Assembly (NCBI GenBank): GCA_038277395.1
Contig: CM076192.1
Location: forward strand, 128,895,086-128,959,085
DNA: 64,000 nt
Direction of reading: 5' to 3'
DNA from: Dryocosmus kuriphilus
Taxonomy: Eukaryota; Arthropoda; Insecta; Hymenoptera; Cynipidae
A program made the translations under genes and the position numbers. A model generated the notes under the pieces. It ran no database searches. It saw only the letters and a list, made by a program, of their open reading frames with translations, and was not told the origin of the DNA. Below are positions 10,549 through 21,375 of the stretch, in pieces. Positions within the stretch are counted from its first letter, which is position 1, and each line of letters begins with the position of its first letter.

Positions 10549-10850
10549 ACCAATTGTATGGAGCGTATAATAAACAAATATTTTTTTGTTTTGTTTCAAC
10601 TGAAAAATTTTCCTCAAGAAGAGATAAAACGGACAACTCGTTGGTTAAGTACCACAAGTGTTCAGCTAATTTTCCTGAGCCTGTCCGTGAAACAGTAATA
10701 TTGAATTTTTTATATAAAATTAATTCTCTAATTAAAGTCAAATCATTATTAGGCGCTGTTATAGCAGACGGCGCAGCAAACCAAGCTTTTAAATAGAATA
10801 TTACGGTAAATAAACAAATTTCTATTAACCCAACTATTTCCATTTTAGTA
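10549..10850 (-). pseudogene. Transposase of the large transposon, KAWF/HLWYL segment
   Basis: Minus-strand reading VIFYLKAWFAAPSAITAPNN, then LTLIRELILYKKFN and AEHLWYLTNELSVLSLLEEN. It corresponds to the family block Y.KAWF..P.A..AP..DL..L..L..Y followed by HLWYLSEEL..LA.FD. It begins where the LINE fragment ends and stops where the Penelope-like element begins, showing two independent insertions into one gene. Confidence 0.65.
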
Positions 10851-11694
10851 AGGCGGGAGGGCTTAGGGATCTAATCGGACGAGCGACCTGGAGTACGTGA
10901 ACCAGAAGGACTGTATCGTGAGATGTGGCTGCTCTCGGGAACTGGGGGTCTCTGGTCTGCGGGACCCTGACCAAGAAGCGATACTTCCAGGGGGTAATGG
11001 CAAAGCCTCCTTGAATATCGAGAGCGTGTTCTCATGCCATATCTTTTAACCTATCGCCAAAAGGGGATTTCTCCAAAGGGGAGGGCTACTAAGGAGCGGC
11101 TCCCAAGGTGACGGCTCCAAAGGGGTCAGCTCCCAAGTAGCGAAGGAAAGAATTACCGCGCAGCCAGGGCTCCTCACAAGGGGTCTTGGAACAACGGACT
11201 TCATCTGGAGCAACCCATCCTGCCCGTCATGCGGGTAAGAGGAAAAGGGGCTCCAATAGCACCCCCTTCAATAGGGAGGCGGAAAGGTCTAAGGTTCTGA
11301 TACCAAAGGGCCTGACCTTTATACACGCACAAGATGGGACTTAGTTCCACAACACAGTGCGGAAAATGCGGTAGAGATGACGAGACATCTTTACACTGTC
11401 TATGCCAATGTCCGCCACTTATAGCTGGACTTCGAAGAGAAGTCCTCGGGGATCATTTCGTGAAACATGGGGACATTTCAACTCTAAATGCGGGCGACAT
11501 TCTGGGCTTCATTAAGAGGTATGCGATAGCATAATAGGAGCGCGTATGTAAAGGTGCGGCACAATGGACTTATAATCTGAGTGACGGGGGCGGGGGAGGA
11601 GGTAGCTTCAGTGAGTAGGGCCGTCAGGCGGAGTCCCACACTCAGTCCTTCAAAAGGATTTCCACCTCCTCCTCCGCGAAACAAGAAAAAAATT
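10851..11694 (+). mobile_element. 5'-truncated LINE retrotransposon tail
   Basis: A GC-rich block, unlike its AT-rich surroundings, ending in AACAAGAAAAAA at about 11694 inside the minus-strand transposase frame. The plus-strand reading frame at 11334-11534 is a typical LINE C-terminus. The upstream part (10860-11330) contains repeated AAGGGG-rich short blocks (about 11050-11190) and no clear frame. A clean target duplication is not visible. Confidence 0.55.
11334..11534 (+). pseudogene. LINE C-terminal zinc-knuckle segment
   Basis: Reads TTQCGKCGRDDETSLHCLCQ then CPPLIAGLRREVLGD. The pattern C..CG...ET..H.L..C......R is the Cys/His knuckle that ends the reverse transcriptase protein of several non-LTR retrotransposon groups. 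It stops at 11534, about 160 bp before the A-rich tail, consistent with a 3' UTR. No RT core is visible upstream, so it is a truncated insertion. Confidence 0.6.
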
Positions 11695-11822
11695 GCCTTA
11701 GACATCCGCCTCGAATGACGGACGGCTCCAGGGCGCTTAAATGTAATGTTTTCGGTGGTAGCGCTTAAAAATATCAGTGATAATTCCAGAAGTTCACGGT
11801 AATCGCCTTGGCCATGATCCAT
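11695..11822 (-). pseudogene. Transposase of the large transposon, DYRELLELS segment
   Basis: Minus-strand reading GDYRELLELSLIFLSATTEN and then ITFKRPGAVRHSRRMSKAI. In the same arthropod transposon family this is the block DYRELLEL..IFLG followed by PGA.H.ARWM.KAIY. The frame breaks exactly at the poly(A) end of a LINE fragment (about 11694) and resumes at about 10850. Confidence 0.65.
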
Positions 11823-12054
11823 GTATACAAAAAGTACAAAATTAAATTAATCATATTGCAAGCTCGATATTATTAAGATCGATTATTATTAACTGATGTG
11901 AAGTAAAAGTTTAAAAATATTTTATGAATGTAATTGTTATGTGAAACTGATTTTCAATATTTTTAATTACGACGGCAAGTTGCTCAATATAAAATCGGTT
12001 ATTTTACAGAATTTCCTAGATTTTTTTTTTTTTACTACAACATCAGTTGACAAT

Positions 12055-12265
12055 ACATAATTTCAGAGCGATTAACAGACTTTACTTCTAAGTGATCATT
12101 AACAAATGTCAAAATCACATCTTTGATTGGTGTTATAACTTCTTTTTGAGTCTCTGATTAAGTGGAACATTTGGGCCAGATGAATTAGGTCAGTATATGC
12201 TTCGAAAACACTTCTAAGAATAATTTCAAAAATATGGTGTTGACATGGCAAGTATTTGACGCTAG
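12055..12265 (-). pseudogene. Transposase of the large transposon, continuation with CQHHI motif
   Basis: Minus strand, immediately outside the left end of the palindrome: SVKYLPCQHHIFEIILRSVF. This matches the family's ACRHHI-E-L...F block, a conserved His/Cys segment. A frameshift follows, then KDVILTFVNDHLEV near 12110. It sits just where the exon cut at 28175 should resume, but the stretch in between (expected FDTT..NTG) is absent. An intron-like AT-rich gap (about 11825-12055) comes next. Confidence 0.6.
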
Positions 12266-12290
12266 TAGATAACCCGAGCTATAGGACGGC

Positions 12291-12560
12291 CTCTGACTGG
12301 TCGAGGGCGGAGCCTAGGGGAAGGAGTGGGGGTAATGAGTGGGCGTGGCTTCTCTATGATTGGTCGACGTAAGTTGGTACTTAGAGAGTAGTGGGGGGTA
12401 ATTAAGGGGCGTGTCCTTCCTGATTGGTTAATGACTATGCCTAATTACAAGGAGTGGGGGTAATGGAAGGGTGTGGTCTCTCCTGATTGGTCGAGAGGGT
12501 GGGGAGTAATTGAAAAGGAGTGGGTGTGGTTTTTTGTGATTGGATAATGAGAGTCGTCAA
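12291..12560 (+). repeat. Terminal ~63 bp repeats, five copies, left end
   Basis: TGATTGGTCGA-like motifs (inverted CCAAT) occur at about 12294, 12357, 12421, 12484 and 12537, a spacing of 63, 64, 63 and 53 bp. Between them lie AGTGGGGGTAAT and GGGCGTGG/GGGTGTGG blocks (about 12341, 12403, 12468, 12523). The cluster begins only ~25 bp from the tip of the element. Such motif clusters are typical of promoter or replication-origin DNA; the role here is inferred. Confidence 0.8.
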
Positions 12561-12889
12561 ATTGGTGTGGAGGGGGAAGTTATGAATTTTGGCTGTATTG
12601 GGGAGGATTGACCTGAGAGGAGAGGGGATGGTATTTTTTTCAGATGACAAAGCCTACGTGGAATGGGACAGGAGTAATTAAAATACTAATTATGTTAATT
12701 ATACTTTCTAGAATGAGAGATAATGTAGGTACTTAATAGACGTATATTATTTAATTTACTAATTAAGACTAAAAAGAATTATCTTAAAATATCTTAAGTG
12801 ACAGGTAAGAATTATAATACTATATTTGTTTTTAATTATTTATTTAAATACCAAAAAAACTGGTCAAAGATCAAAATACATTTTCATAT

Positions 12890-13852
12890 TCAAGTGCGTG
12901 TAGACAGAAGAAGTTCCACTTCGCTTGTAATGTATGAGATTAAGACAGATGTAAGTTCTAAGAATACTATTTCAAAGTATAACTCGACGAAACTTTTCTC
13001 TAGTTTAACTTGCACCTGGTTTTTAATATACGCAAATTTAAATTTAATTATATGTCGGATTAAATCCTCATTCGGTGCGTTTATTTTTTCCGAAATTATA
13101 TAGTTGACAATGGTTTCAATTAATAGATCCTTGCACAGTTCAACATTTTTTAACAATCGTTCAATTCTTCTGAAGCGTTCGTCGACACACACAATTACAT
13201 TTTTTAGACCCTCGAAAGTCGGCTTTTGTAGAATAACTTCCACGGTATACATCTTTGTCTTCTTTACACTAACCTCACCATGCTGCGCGTCATTGTCAGG
13301 GTCGTCATTTTTGATGTCCGTGAAGAGTATCGCTTTGTGCCCGTGAGCAGTCGTGAAAACTAGTCGGTATTTTTCCCAGCTGGATAGTTTGTAGATTTAA
13401 AGGTGAATCTCCGAAAGAAAAGTATGCCTCTATTATATCCATATGTTGTTGCAGTTTTGTCCAGGTTTCAGAGTCAAAGGCAAGTCCACTACCTGTACTG
13501 TTCATAAGTTTAATTACTGGTAGAAATTTTCCATACGATTGAACTTCCAGACCGATTAGAATTGATTTGGAAAATGATTGGTTAAGTCCATAAATGGTAG
13601 GTAAAATCAATTGTTGTGAAGTTCTCTTTATCGTGTTTGAAGATAGAAGGACTAAACGTTTTAAAGCTTCCTTAGTAAGAACTTGTTTAAGAGGTGTAGT
13701 CTTGGGTTTGATCCGTTTTTTCTTGTTGACGATCCAGGAACAGCGATATTAGTTTCAGTCATCACATCCTTCGTTTCTGTAGCCGTTGACTTTGAAAACT
13801 GAGAGTTTTGCGCTGGTTCTACCTCTACTGCACTGTTATTAGACTGCGACAT
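12890..13852 (-). pseudogene. Left-arm copy of the 319-residue protein gene, frameshifted
   Basis: Almost identical to 26589-27548 but broken in at least two places by homopolymer changes. Near 13715 a run of T is two bases longer than in the right-arm copy, and near 13370 another run is one base longer. The frame is therefore split into pieces around 13852-13700, 13610-13375 and 13350-12890. Both changes sit in mononucleotide runs, so true decay and sequencing or polishing error are both possible. The TATA-like promoter region (about 13905-13915) is present as in the right arm. Confidence 0.75.
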
Positions 13853-16800
13853 GATTTCTTTCAGATATAAAAACAAATGATGTAGACTGCTTGTTTGTAC
13901 GCGTTTATATACGAAACCATATGTGGAGTGGGTTGAATAGATGTTTGGAGGGGGAAAGTCCATAGTCGATGAGCGTGGGAAACGGTAATATTTCTCACAT
14001 GTGTGCATGTGTGTAAATTTCTTTGTAACGATCAACAAAGAAAAATTTTTCCCCCTAAAAAAGCGGACAAAAGAGCATGTGTAAACTATAAATCACATAT
14101 GAGTTCGTATTTTTCAGAATTAAACAAAGATTACATTCTGCACAAAAGGATCAATCAATAAATAACTCTAGAGCATCCTTATTTTTCAGAAATCATAAAA
14201 AGGAACACCTGGTAGTTATAAATCACACAAAACAATTCGTATTTCTTAAAAATTGAACAAAGGACACACATGTTTAAAGCGAATAAAAGAACAAATCTAT
14301 AAATTACACAAAAGAATTTTATATTTTCTGGAAATTAAGCAAAGAAACATGTGCCCTGAATTGTGTGCCGCGTCTGAAAAATAAAGCGTTTGTTTGATAT
14401 TCGTAATATTTTAAACGATAAACATTTTTAACTGCTGGTTTCAAATATCTACAAATTTTTCATTGAATTAGAAATGCAGATCCTACCATGAATATTAGCC
14501 AATACTACAAGTTTTTCGTAAAAAAAAAAAAACCATAAATAATATTTCCAAAATTAAAATTTTGTGCAAGGAACGTTAGTTCTGAGAAAACATTTATCAC
14601 AGAAAATGAACATTTCTCCGTTGGTCGTCAAGTTTTTTTCTGCATTCTCTAGCATTATTTCTTAATGCGGAAAAATCCTGTTTTTTGTAGGTTTTTTTTT
14701 CTTTTTTTTTTTTTTGATAAAAACTGAAGCTTTTTTTCGTAACTGTAAACAAAAAATTTTAACGTGGCATAATACAAACAGTGCTTGAAAATTCTATTCA
14801 GGGGAATAAAAAAAAATATATATGTCTGGTAAGAAATATTTTATCTCTGCTAGTTTACATGTATAAAACGTGGAGAATAACAAGGCTTTTCACTCTCCAA
14901 GAAAAGACCATTGACTGGTATACACGAGATAGAGGGTAGTGTGTTAAAAAATTTAAAATCGGTTCATATGTGTTTCTTTTGTATAAACCGGATTTTCATG
15001 TGTACAAAATAAAAACTTTTTAAGAAATTGTTTGCGTTGGTATTTTTGAAACATTATTTAAAATTTTTTAAATTTGGTTGACATTTTGTTAATAAGATGC
15101 TACATGCTAGAAACTGAATCATGAAACTCAAAAAATTACTTTCCAGGGAAGGTTTTACTACAAAAACTAATTTTTCCAACGATTATAAAAGTTTTTCTAG
15201 TTTTTGTAAAAGTATTGCTCCATTGAGTGGGCAAAACTGAAAACAGAAAATAAATTTTAATCAAATTTTTCACTATCATTATTGCTCAAACTTATCAAAA
15301 AGAAAAATGATCCATACAATATTTCTCTATAATTTTTGTTTTACGTAAGAAAAATGACTGCATGAAAGTTTTAGCATTGAGAAAGCAAATATCGATCTCT
15401 ATGTTAATATTGTTAATAAGTTTAAAATAAAATTTCCTCTAATTACAGTACGATAAACGTGCAGGCTCAATTATCAAGCCCTCCCCTCTTCTGATGATAA
15501 TTTTTTGGAAACAATTTTTTTGACAAATGGACATTCATACTTGTTTTCGAATAATGTTCCAAAACAATTTCTATCAAAAGCTTTGCCAATAATGTAATAA
15601 GCATATACATTTTTTTAAAAAAATTTTTAAATTAAAAAATAAAAACAAAAATAAATAAATAGAGAACTAAGTGACAAATTTCAAAGAAATTTTCAGAAAA
15701 AGTGTCAGAAAAATCTTTAAAATTTCAAAATAATTTTCCAAAGAATGATGAGCGGTGATGCAGTTTGGAGGAGGAAAGCCGTAGGTGGCGGGAGTGGGAA
15801 GTGCATATATGCCACACATGCACATAAACCGGTTTTGTTACATGCAAGTGAAAAATAGAAAGAAAGGTTTTCCCAAAACATCACAGTGTTGGTGGGGAAA
15901 GTCACAGATGGTGATCGTAGGAAGAAGCATTTTGTCATACATGTACGTAAACCGGTTTTCCCTGCGATCAAACAATGAATACAATTAACCGTGCTTCCTA
16001 GAAATTGCATATGCGACGAGTTTCCTATTGTCTGTCGGTCTTCCCGCAACAAGAAAAAATCATTGATAGGCGTGCATGTGAGTGGGGGATGGTGTTGGCA
16101 AAGCTGAAACCGGTTTAGACATATGCTTTTTGTATGATCTGCATTTTCAGGTATACAGTAGGACTCGCATGCAGGAGGTGGAAGCATTAATCAGAAAAAA
16201 AATTATTTTTAAGAAAAGCGTTTACCACTAAAGCTTTTTTTCATGTCACATAAAGGTTTGTTTATTTTCAAATTTCTGTAAAAGTATTGTTCCTCTGCGT
16301 GGACAAAATTTACAACTGAAAATAATTTTTAAACAAATTCTCCACTGACATTTTTGCATAAAGTTATGGAAAATAAAATTACTTAAGCAGTGTGTCTTTG
16401 TCATTAATTTTCGATGCAAAAATTCTTTCAAACGAGCATTAATTCTATAAATTTTGCATTGAATTAGAAAGGTAGCTCCTACCACGAATTTCAATCAGTC
16501 CAACAAATGTTTCATAAAAGAAAAAGCCACGGACAATATTTCGAAAATTTAAATTTTTCGCAAGAAAATTAGTTATGGGAAAACTTTTATCACAAAAAAT
16601 GAAAATTTTTCCATTGGTCGTCAATCATTTTCTACATTCTCTAGCACTATTTTTTTGTGCGGATAAAATCCTTTGATTTTTATATTCGTTTTTTAATTTT
16701 AATAAAAGCTGAAAATTCTTTCATAATTGGAAGCAAAGAAATTTCAACGAAGCATAATACAAACAATGTTTGAAAATTCTATTCAGGAGAACAAAAAAAA

Positions 16801-16860
16801 AATTATAACTCGGATAAAAATATTGACTAATGTTTTTTTTTAAGCTTATAAAATATTTTT
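13853..16860. repeat. Dispersed repeats in the left arm, outer half
   Basis: AT-rich with two kinds of internal duplication. Y-type blocks (about 14455-14840 and 16455-16825) share CTATTCAGGGGAA/AGGAGAA, TTGGTCGTCAA and TTCTCTAGCA. X-type blocks (about 15200 and 16272) share TGTAAAAGTATTG. Short blocks like TTTGGAGG.GGAAAG..C and CACATG....TAAACCGGTTTT recur near 13935, 14990, 15765, 15890 and 16100. No coding frame holds across copies. Confidence 0.65.
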
Positions 16861-18900
16861 TAAAACATGTTTGTCACAATTTAACCAGTAAGATTTAAAA
16901 GAGCAGAAAATGATTTCTTATAGATAGAGTTGTACACTTTTTTTGAAATGTTGTAAACTTTTTTTTCTTTTTACTCTAAATATTTTTAACCAATTTTTCC
17001 TATTATTTTCCTGGTTAAGAAGTCATTTTAAAGTTTGAATCGTAGATACTTTGATAAATATGTTTGATATTTTGTATGTTTTCATTTTAATTTTTTCTCT
17101 AGTTATTGTAATAAAATATTGTTCATTTATTTATTTTTAAAAGGTTTTAAAGATTAAAAATAATTTACTAGAGTCTGGTATATGGTTTTAAAATTTTATT
17201 CCTTCTATGGTGGTTCTAATAAAATATTTTTCAATCATTTATTTTTAAAAAGTTGAAAGATTAAAAAAGCTTTCCTGAAGTCTGTTTTTATGGTTTTTAA
17301 CATTTTGTAAGACTTTTTTCTTTTCCCTCTCAAGACAAAGAATCACAATCTTTATCAAAAAATAATTTTTAGAAATACTTACAAATATTTGACAGTTTAT
17401 AATTGATTTACAGTATTGGAAAGGCTTTTGTATTAAATTGTGATTGATATATTTTTTTTTAACTTGTAAAATATTTTTTTTAAACATGTTTGTCATAATA
17501 TATAGGTACAATGAGATTGAAAAGAGTAGAATATGTTCTCTTGTAGATACTGTTGTACACTTTTTTGAAACGTTGGAAAAAATTTTTCATTTTCCATTTA
17601 CTCCAAATATTTTAAAACAGTTTTCCCTTTTATTTTCCTGGTTAAGAAGTCTTTTTAAAGTTTGAATCGTAGATATTTTTTTATAAATATGTATGTGTGG
17701 TAAAATTTGCTTAACACGTTTTTCTCGTTTTCCTTTTTCAAATTTTATTTGATTATTTACTATAACTATTTTAAAACAATTTTCCCTTTTATTTTCCTGG
17801 TTAAGAAGTCTTTTTAAAGTTTGAATCGTAGATATTTTTATAAATATGTATGTTTGACCAAATTTGCTTAACACATTTTTTTCTCGTTTTCCTTTTTTAA
17901 ATTTTATTTTATTTTTTTTTCTCTAGTGGTTGTAATCAAATATTTTTCATTAATTTATTTTTAAAAGGTTTTAAAGATTAAAAATGATTCACAAGAGTCC
18001 GGTTTATGTTTTTAAAAATTTTTTCTCTCTCTAGTGGTTCTAATAAAATATTTTTCCATCATTTATTTTTTTAAATTTGAAAGATTAAAAATTCTTTACT
18101 AGTGTCTGGTTTATGGCTTCTAAAAGTTTCTAAAACGTTTTCTTTTATTTTTCAGCACAGAAAAATCACAATCTTTATCAAAAATAATTTTTAAAAATAT
18201 TTACAAATTTTTAACTGTTTATAGTTGATTTAAAATATTAGAAAAGTTTTTGCATTAAACTGTGACTGACGTTTTTTCGTTAAACTGGCAAAATATTTTT
18301 TTTTTAAACATGTTTTCCACAATATATTCAATAAGATTTAAAAGAGTAGAAAATATTGCCTTATAGATGCTGTTGTACAATTTTTTGAAATATTGTAAAA
18401 AAATTTCCATTTTCCTTTTACTCTAAATATTTCTAAACAATTTTCCCTATGATTCTTCTGGTTAAGAAGTTTTTTAAAATTTTGACTCGTAGATATTGTT
18501 ATACATAAATATGTTTGATAAAATTTGCTCAATACTTTTTCCTCGTTTTTTTAAATTTTATTTTTTAAAATTTTATTTTTTTCTCTAGTGGTTGTAATAA
18601 AATATTTTTCATACATTTATTTTCAAAAGGCTTTAAAGATTAAAAATGCTTTACTAGAGTCTCGTTTATGTTTTTAAAACTTTATTTTTTTCTTTAGTGT
18701 TCTAATAATATATTTTTCAATAAATTATTTTTAAAAATTTGAAATATTAAAAATCCTTTACTAGAATATGGTTTATGCTTTCTAAATTTTGTAAGATTTA
18801 TTTATTTTCTTTTGCAACACAGAAGAATCACAATATTTATGAAAAATATGTTCTAAAAATGTTTTTAAATATGTAACTGTTCATAATTCTGCGGCTACTA
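16861..18900. repeat. ~600-800 bp tandem array in the left arm, inner half
   Basis: Diverged copies start near 16868, 17486 and 18309, with a partial copy near 17760-17880. Each has ACATGTTT.TCA.AATATA, GTTGTACA.TTTTTTGAAA, TTTTCCTGGTTAAGAAGT and GAATCGTAGATA. The complete mirror image is at about 21540-23580. Small repeated open frames in it (e.g. 17587-17874 minus) are by-products of the repeat. Confidence 0.7.
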
Positions 18901-19056
18901 TAACTAGAAGTTTATCAAATAATAATAAATTTTTCTATTTTAGTTTTACACATAACAAAAATGTAATGCTGCTGGCTGGCGCAGTAGCTGTGACGTCTTT
19001 GCAGTATTCTCATAATGGTCAAGACATTGTCTACGAAGATGAGTCTGCTACGGAAA

Positions 19057-19100
<44 letters not shown>

Positions 19101-19345
19101 GTTGTCTGGGGTGGCGGTGCGCCGCAACCCCTGTTAACCGCCGTGGCCGGGGTGGTGTCGTTGGCGGGGGGGGGCGACGGTGACCGCGGCGGTAACCATG
19201 TCTCCTTATGAGCTCATTGGAGACATGGGCGGGGTGTTTAAGCTAATATTTTGGTTTTTAGCTACTATTTGCTGTTAACCAGCTGATTGACACGCGGCCG
19301 CTGCAACCAGACTTGCAAGCTCATTGGCCTGGTTGCGTTTAAATG
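19057..19345 (+). repeat. GA tract and GC-rich hairpin cluster, left inner end
   Basis: A (GA)n tract (about 19060-19096) runs into ~270 bp of GC-rich DNA in an otherwise AT-rich arm. Hairpins visible by eye are CATGTCTCC...GGAGACATG around 19198-19228 and GCAACCAG...CTGGTTGC around 19302-19336, plus GCGGCCGC at 19296. It adjoins the PolB core. Confidence 0.7.
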
Positions 19346-19648
19346 AAATAAATAAAAACAAGTATATACAATTTAATTATTATTTATTTTCATTTAAAAT
19401 TTTTAAACTTGCGTTTGTTGCAATTTATTTTAAACAATTTTCCTTATTTTAGTTTTTATGCTTACAAATTCTTTCTCATCAGCAGCAACAACAGGAGCCA
19501 CAACATCAACAACACGATGAGGGAGAAAAATTTTGATGTTGAATTTGAGAGATCGCGGTTTTACCCAAAAAATTTTTTTGTAAATAAAATAAATATAAAG
19601 TAAAACTTATTTATTTGTGTGGCAATTAACAATACAGCTTTATTTTTA

Positions 19649-19904
19649 ATGGGGAAAGTTAGCGACACAGATGATTTTATAATTGATCAATCCTTCATGA
19701 TTAATTTTGATTGGATTAAAGATGGCCATGGTGCAGGTCGACGAAACGACATCGTACCAGCAAAGATGTTAAAAAGCGTTCTCTTTTAACAATAGCGAGA
19801 AAGGACAACCTGTGCCTACCCCGATCCATTGTTACGAGTCGTATTTATGGTGAGATTGGTACGATTCGCTCCGTTGCGGTGCGTTACATCGTAAATGGAG
19901 TGTA
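19649..19904 (+). pseudogene. Family-B DNA polymerase, N-terminal fragment
   Basis: Starting from an ATG at 19649 the frame reads FDWIKDGHGAGRR and stops. In another frame from about 19771 it reads KKRSLLTIARKDNLCLPRSI then VTSRIYGE. The block RS...I..KDNLCLPRAI is the signature near the N-terminus of the large 'organellar and viral' family-B polymerases found in Polinton/Maverick elements, adintoviruses and bidnaviruses, which start replication from a protein primer. A frameshift lies between the two parts, and the small fold-back element starts right after the stop at 19904. The exonuclease and most polymerase motifs are absent. Identification is from remembered motifs. Confidence 0.6.
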
Positions 19905-20593
19905 AGGCGGACAATCATTACGTTAGGATTTGTCTAGGGTTGGCACGTCTCAGACAGACCTATCTGAGACTGACGACCACTTTCTTTATTAATTAACATA
20001 AAATAACTTATAAGGCCTCAGAAAATTTTTCTCTCAAAAAGCCCTTCCAAAAACAAGTTACTCCCTTCACAAATTTTATATAACAAAAGTTATAAACAGT
20101 TTTCACTTTTAATATCAGTTTTTGACTTCAGGACAATTATTGAATAAAAATAATATTACCTAACCACCCTACTTTACACATTTTTGCACATGCGTTTTTA
20201 CATGTACATCGTATATGACGCTTCCGTTCGCTAATGTTATTTTTATTCAACAATGTCTTGAACTTAAAAGCTTTAGGATGGAATAAATTGGGAAGAATTT
20301 TTTGTTATTATTAGATTAACATATTCAGAACTCGAAATGATCGAAATATTGCATAATTACGTCAAAAGCTGATCTTAAAAGTGAAAATTGGTTATAACTT
20401 TTATTAAATAAAATTTGTGAAGAGAGTAACTTGTTTTATGGAGGGGGCATTTTGGGAGAGAAATTTTTTGAGCCCTAATAAGTTATTTTATGTTAATTAA
20501 TAAAGAAAGTGGACGTCAACTTCAGGTAGGTCTGTCTGAGGTGTGGCAACCTCGGTCCCTCGACGAATACTAACGTAATGATTGCCGCCTTCC
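19905..20593. mobile_element. Small fold-back element inside the PolB core
   Basis: About 19905-20180 pairs with about 20325-20593: AAGGCGGACAATCATTACGT on the left and its diverged complement at the right tip, then CAGACAGACCTA, CCACTTTCTTTATTAATTAA and CATAAAATAACTTAT. The 690 bp element has no coding frame. It separates the two polymerase fragments. Confidence 0.75.
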
Positions 20594-20594
20594 A

Positions 20595-20830
20595 CAACAG
20601 CCCCGGACACGTCTAATCTTGTACGACTACCTGTCGCAGCTTGAACAGCAAGTATTGTACTATGCCATTATATTCATTCTTTATGTTGACAGAAACCAGC
20701 CACGTGAATACAAAAACCATCACTCGGTCGTCTTTTGAAGTATGTATTCCAGCTTTTGGAAGAAGAGGAATGAATTACCTTTGTAAAAATAAAGCTCATT
20801 GTTACGAGGGGTCTCAATCCATAAAATAAA
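20595..20830 (+). pseudogene. Family-B DNA polymerase, palm-domain fragment
   Basis: The plus-strand frame from 20595 reads PRTRLILYDYLSQLEQQVLY then YAIIFILYVDRNQP. The pattern TRL.LY.YL..L...VLYY immediately precedes the catalytic DTDS motif of protein-primed family-B polymerases. Here the expected acidic motif is missing between VLYY and the following hydrophobic strand, and a stop comes at about 20741. A different frame stays open to 20829. Together with the fragment at 19649-19904 it brackets the fold-back element; most of the polymerase (exonuclease, TPR regions, motif A) has been lost. Confidence 0.55.
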
Positions 20831-21089
20831 TAAGTATACTTATAGCGTTTATTTTATTTTTTTAAAATTCTGTATTTATATAATTTTACAGATTTCATGT
20901 ACTATCAAGTTGAGAGGATCTCATTTTTTATCTTTGGAAATATTCTGGAGCAGGCCGACGATGAGAAATACAATTAAAGACTCGAAAATTTATAAATAAA
21001 TTATACGTATCATAACCTAAGTTTAAACATTTTACAATGAAAATAAATAATTTAAATTGTATATACTTGTTTTTATTTATTTCATTTAA

Positions 21090-21327
21090 ACGCAACCAGG
21101 CCAATGAGCTTGCAAGTCTGGTTGCAGCGGCCGCGTGTCAATCAGCTGGTTAACAGCAAATAGTAGCTAAAAACCAAAATATTAGCTTAAACACCCCGCC
21201 CATGTCTCCAATGAGCTCATAAGGAGACATGGTTACCGCCGCGGTCACCGTCGCCCCCACCCCGCCAACGACACCCCCCGGCCACGGCGGTTAACAGGGG
21301 TTGCGGCGCACCGCCACCCCAGACAAC

Positions 21328-21373
<46 letters not shown>

Positions 21374-21375
21374 TT
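21090..21375 (-). repeat. GA tract and GC-rich hairpin cluster, right inner end
   Basis: Inverted copy of 19057-19345; the CT tract is slightly different in length, which accounts for most of the small drift in the mirror coordinate. Confidence 0.7.

Larger units (their letters stand above)
12266..19411 (+). repeat. Left arm of the palindrome
   Basis: Inverted copy of 21018-28174. From outside in it holds the terminal repeat cluster, a frameshifted copy of the 319-residue gene (minus), dispersed ACCGGTTT-bearing repeats, a ~600-800 bp tandem array and the GA/GC-rich inner block. Confidence 0.85.

Noticed and set aside
15717..16187. 156-residue minus-strand frame, mirrored at 24246-24714, as a protein gene
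   Set aside because: It runs across the ACCGGTTT-bearing repeats, is broken differently in the two arms, and has no recognisable family or promoter.
17587..18532. Repeated small minus-strand frames with LLNQ and REN phrases
   Set aside because: They are copies of the tandem array unit and all are interrupted; the similarity reflects DNA repetition, not a protein family.
18966..19211. 81-residue frame ending in Arg-Glu repeats
   Set aside because: Half of it is translation of the (GA)n microsatellite and GC-rich hairpins; no support as a gene.
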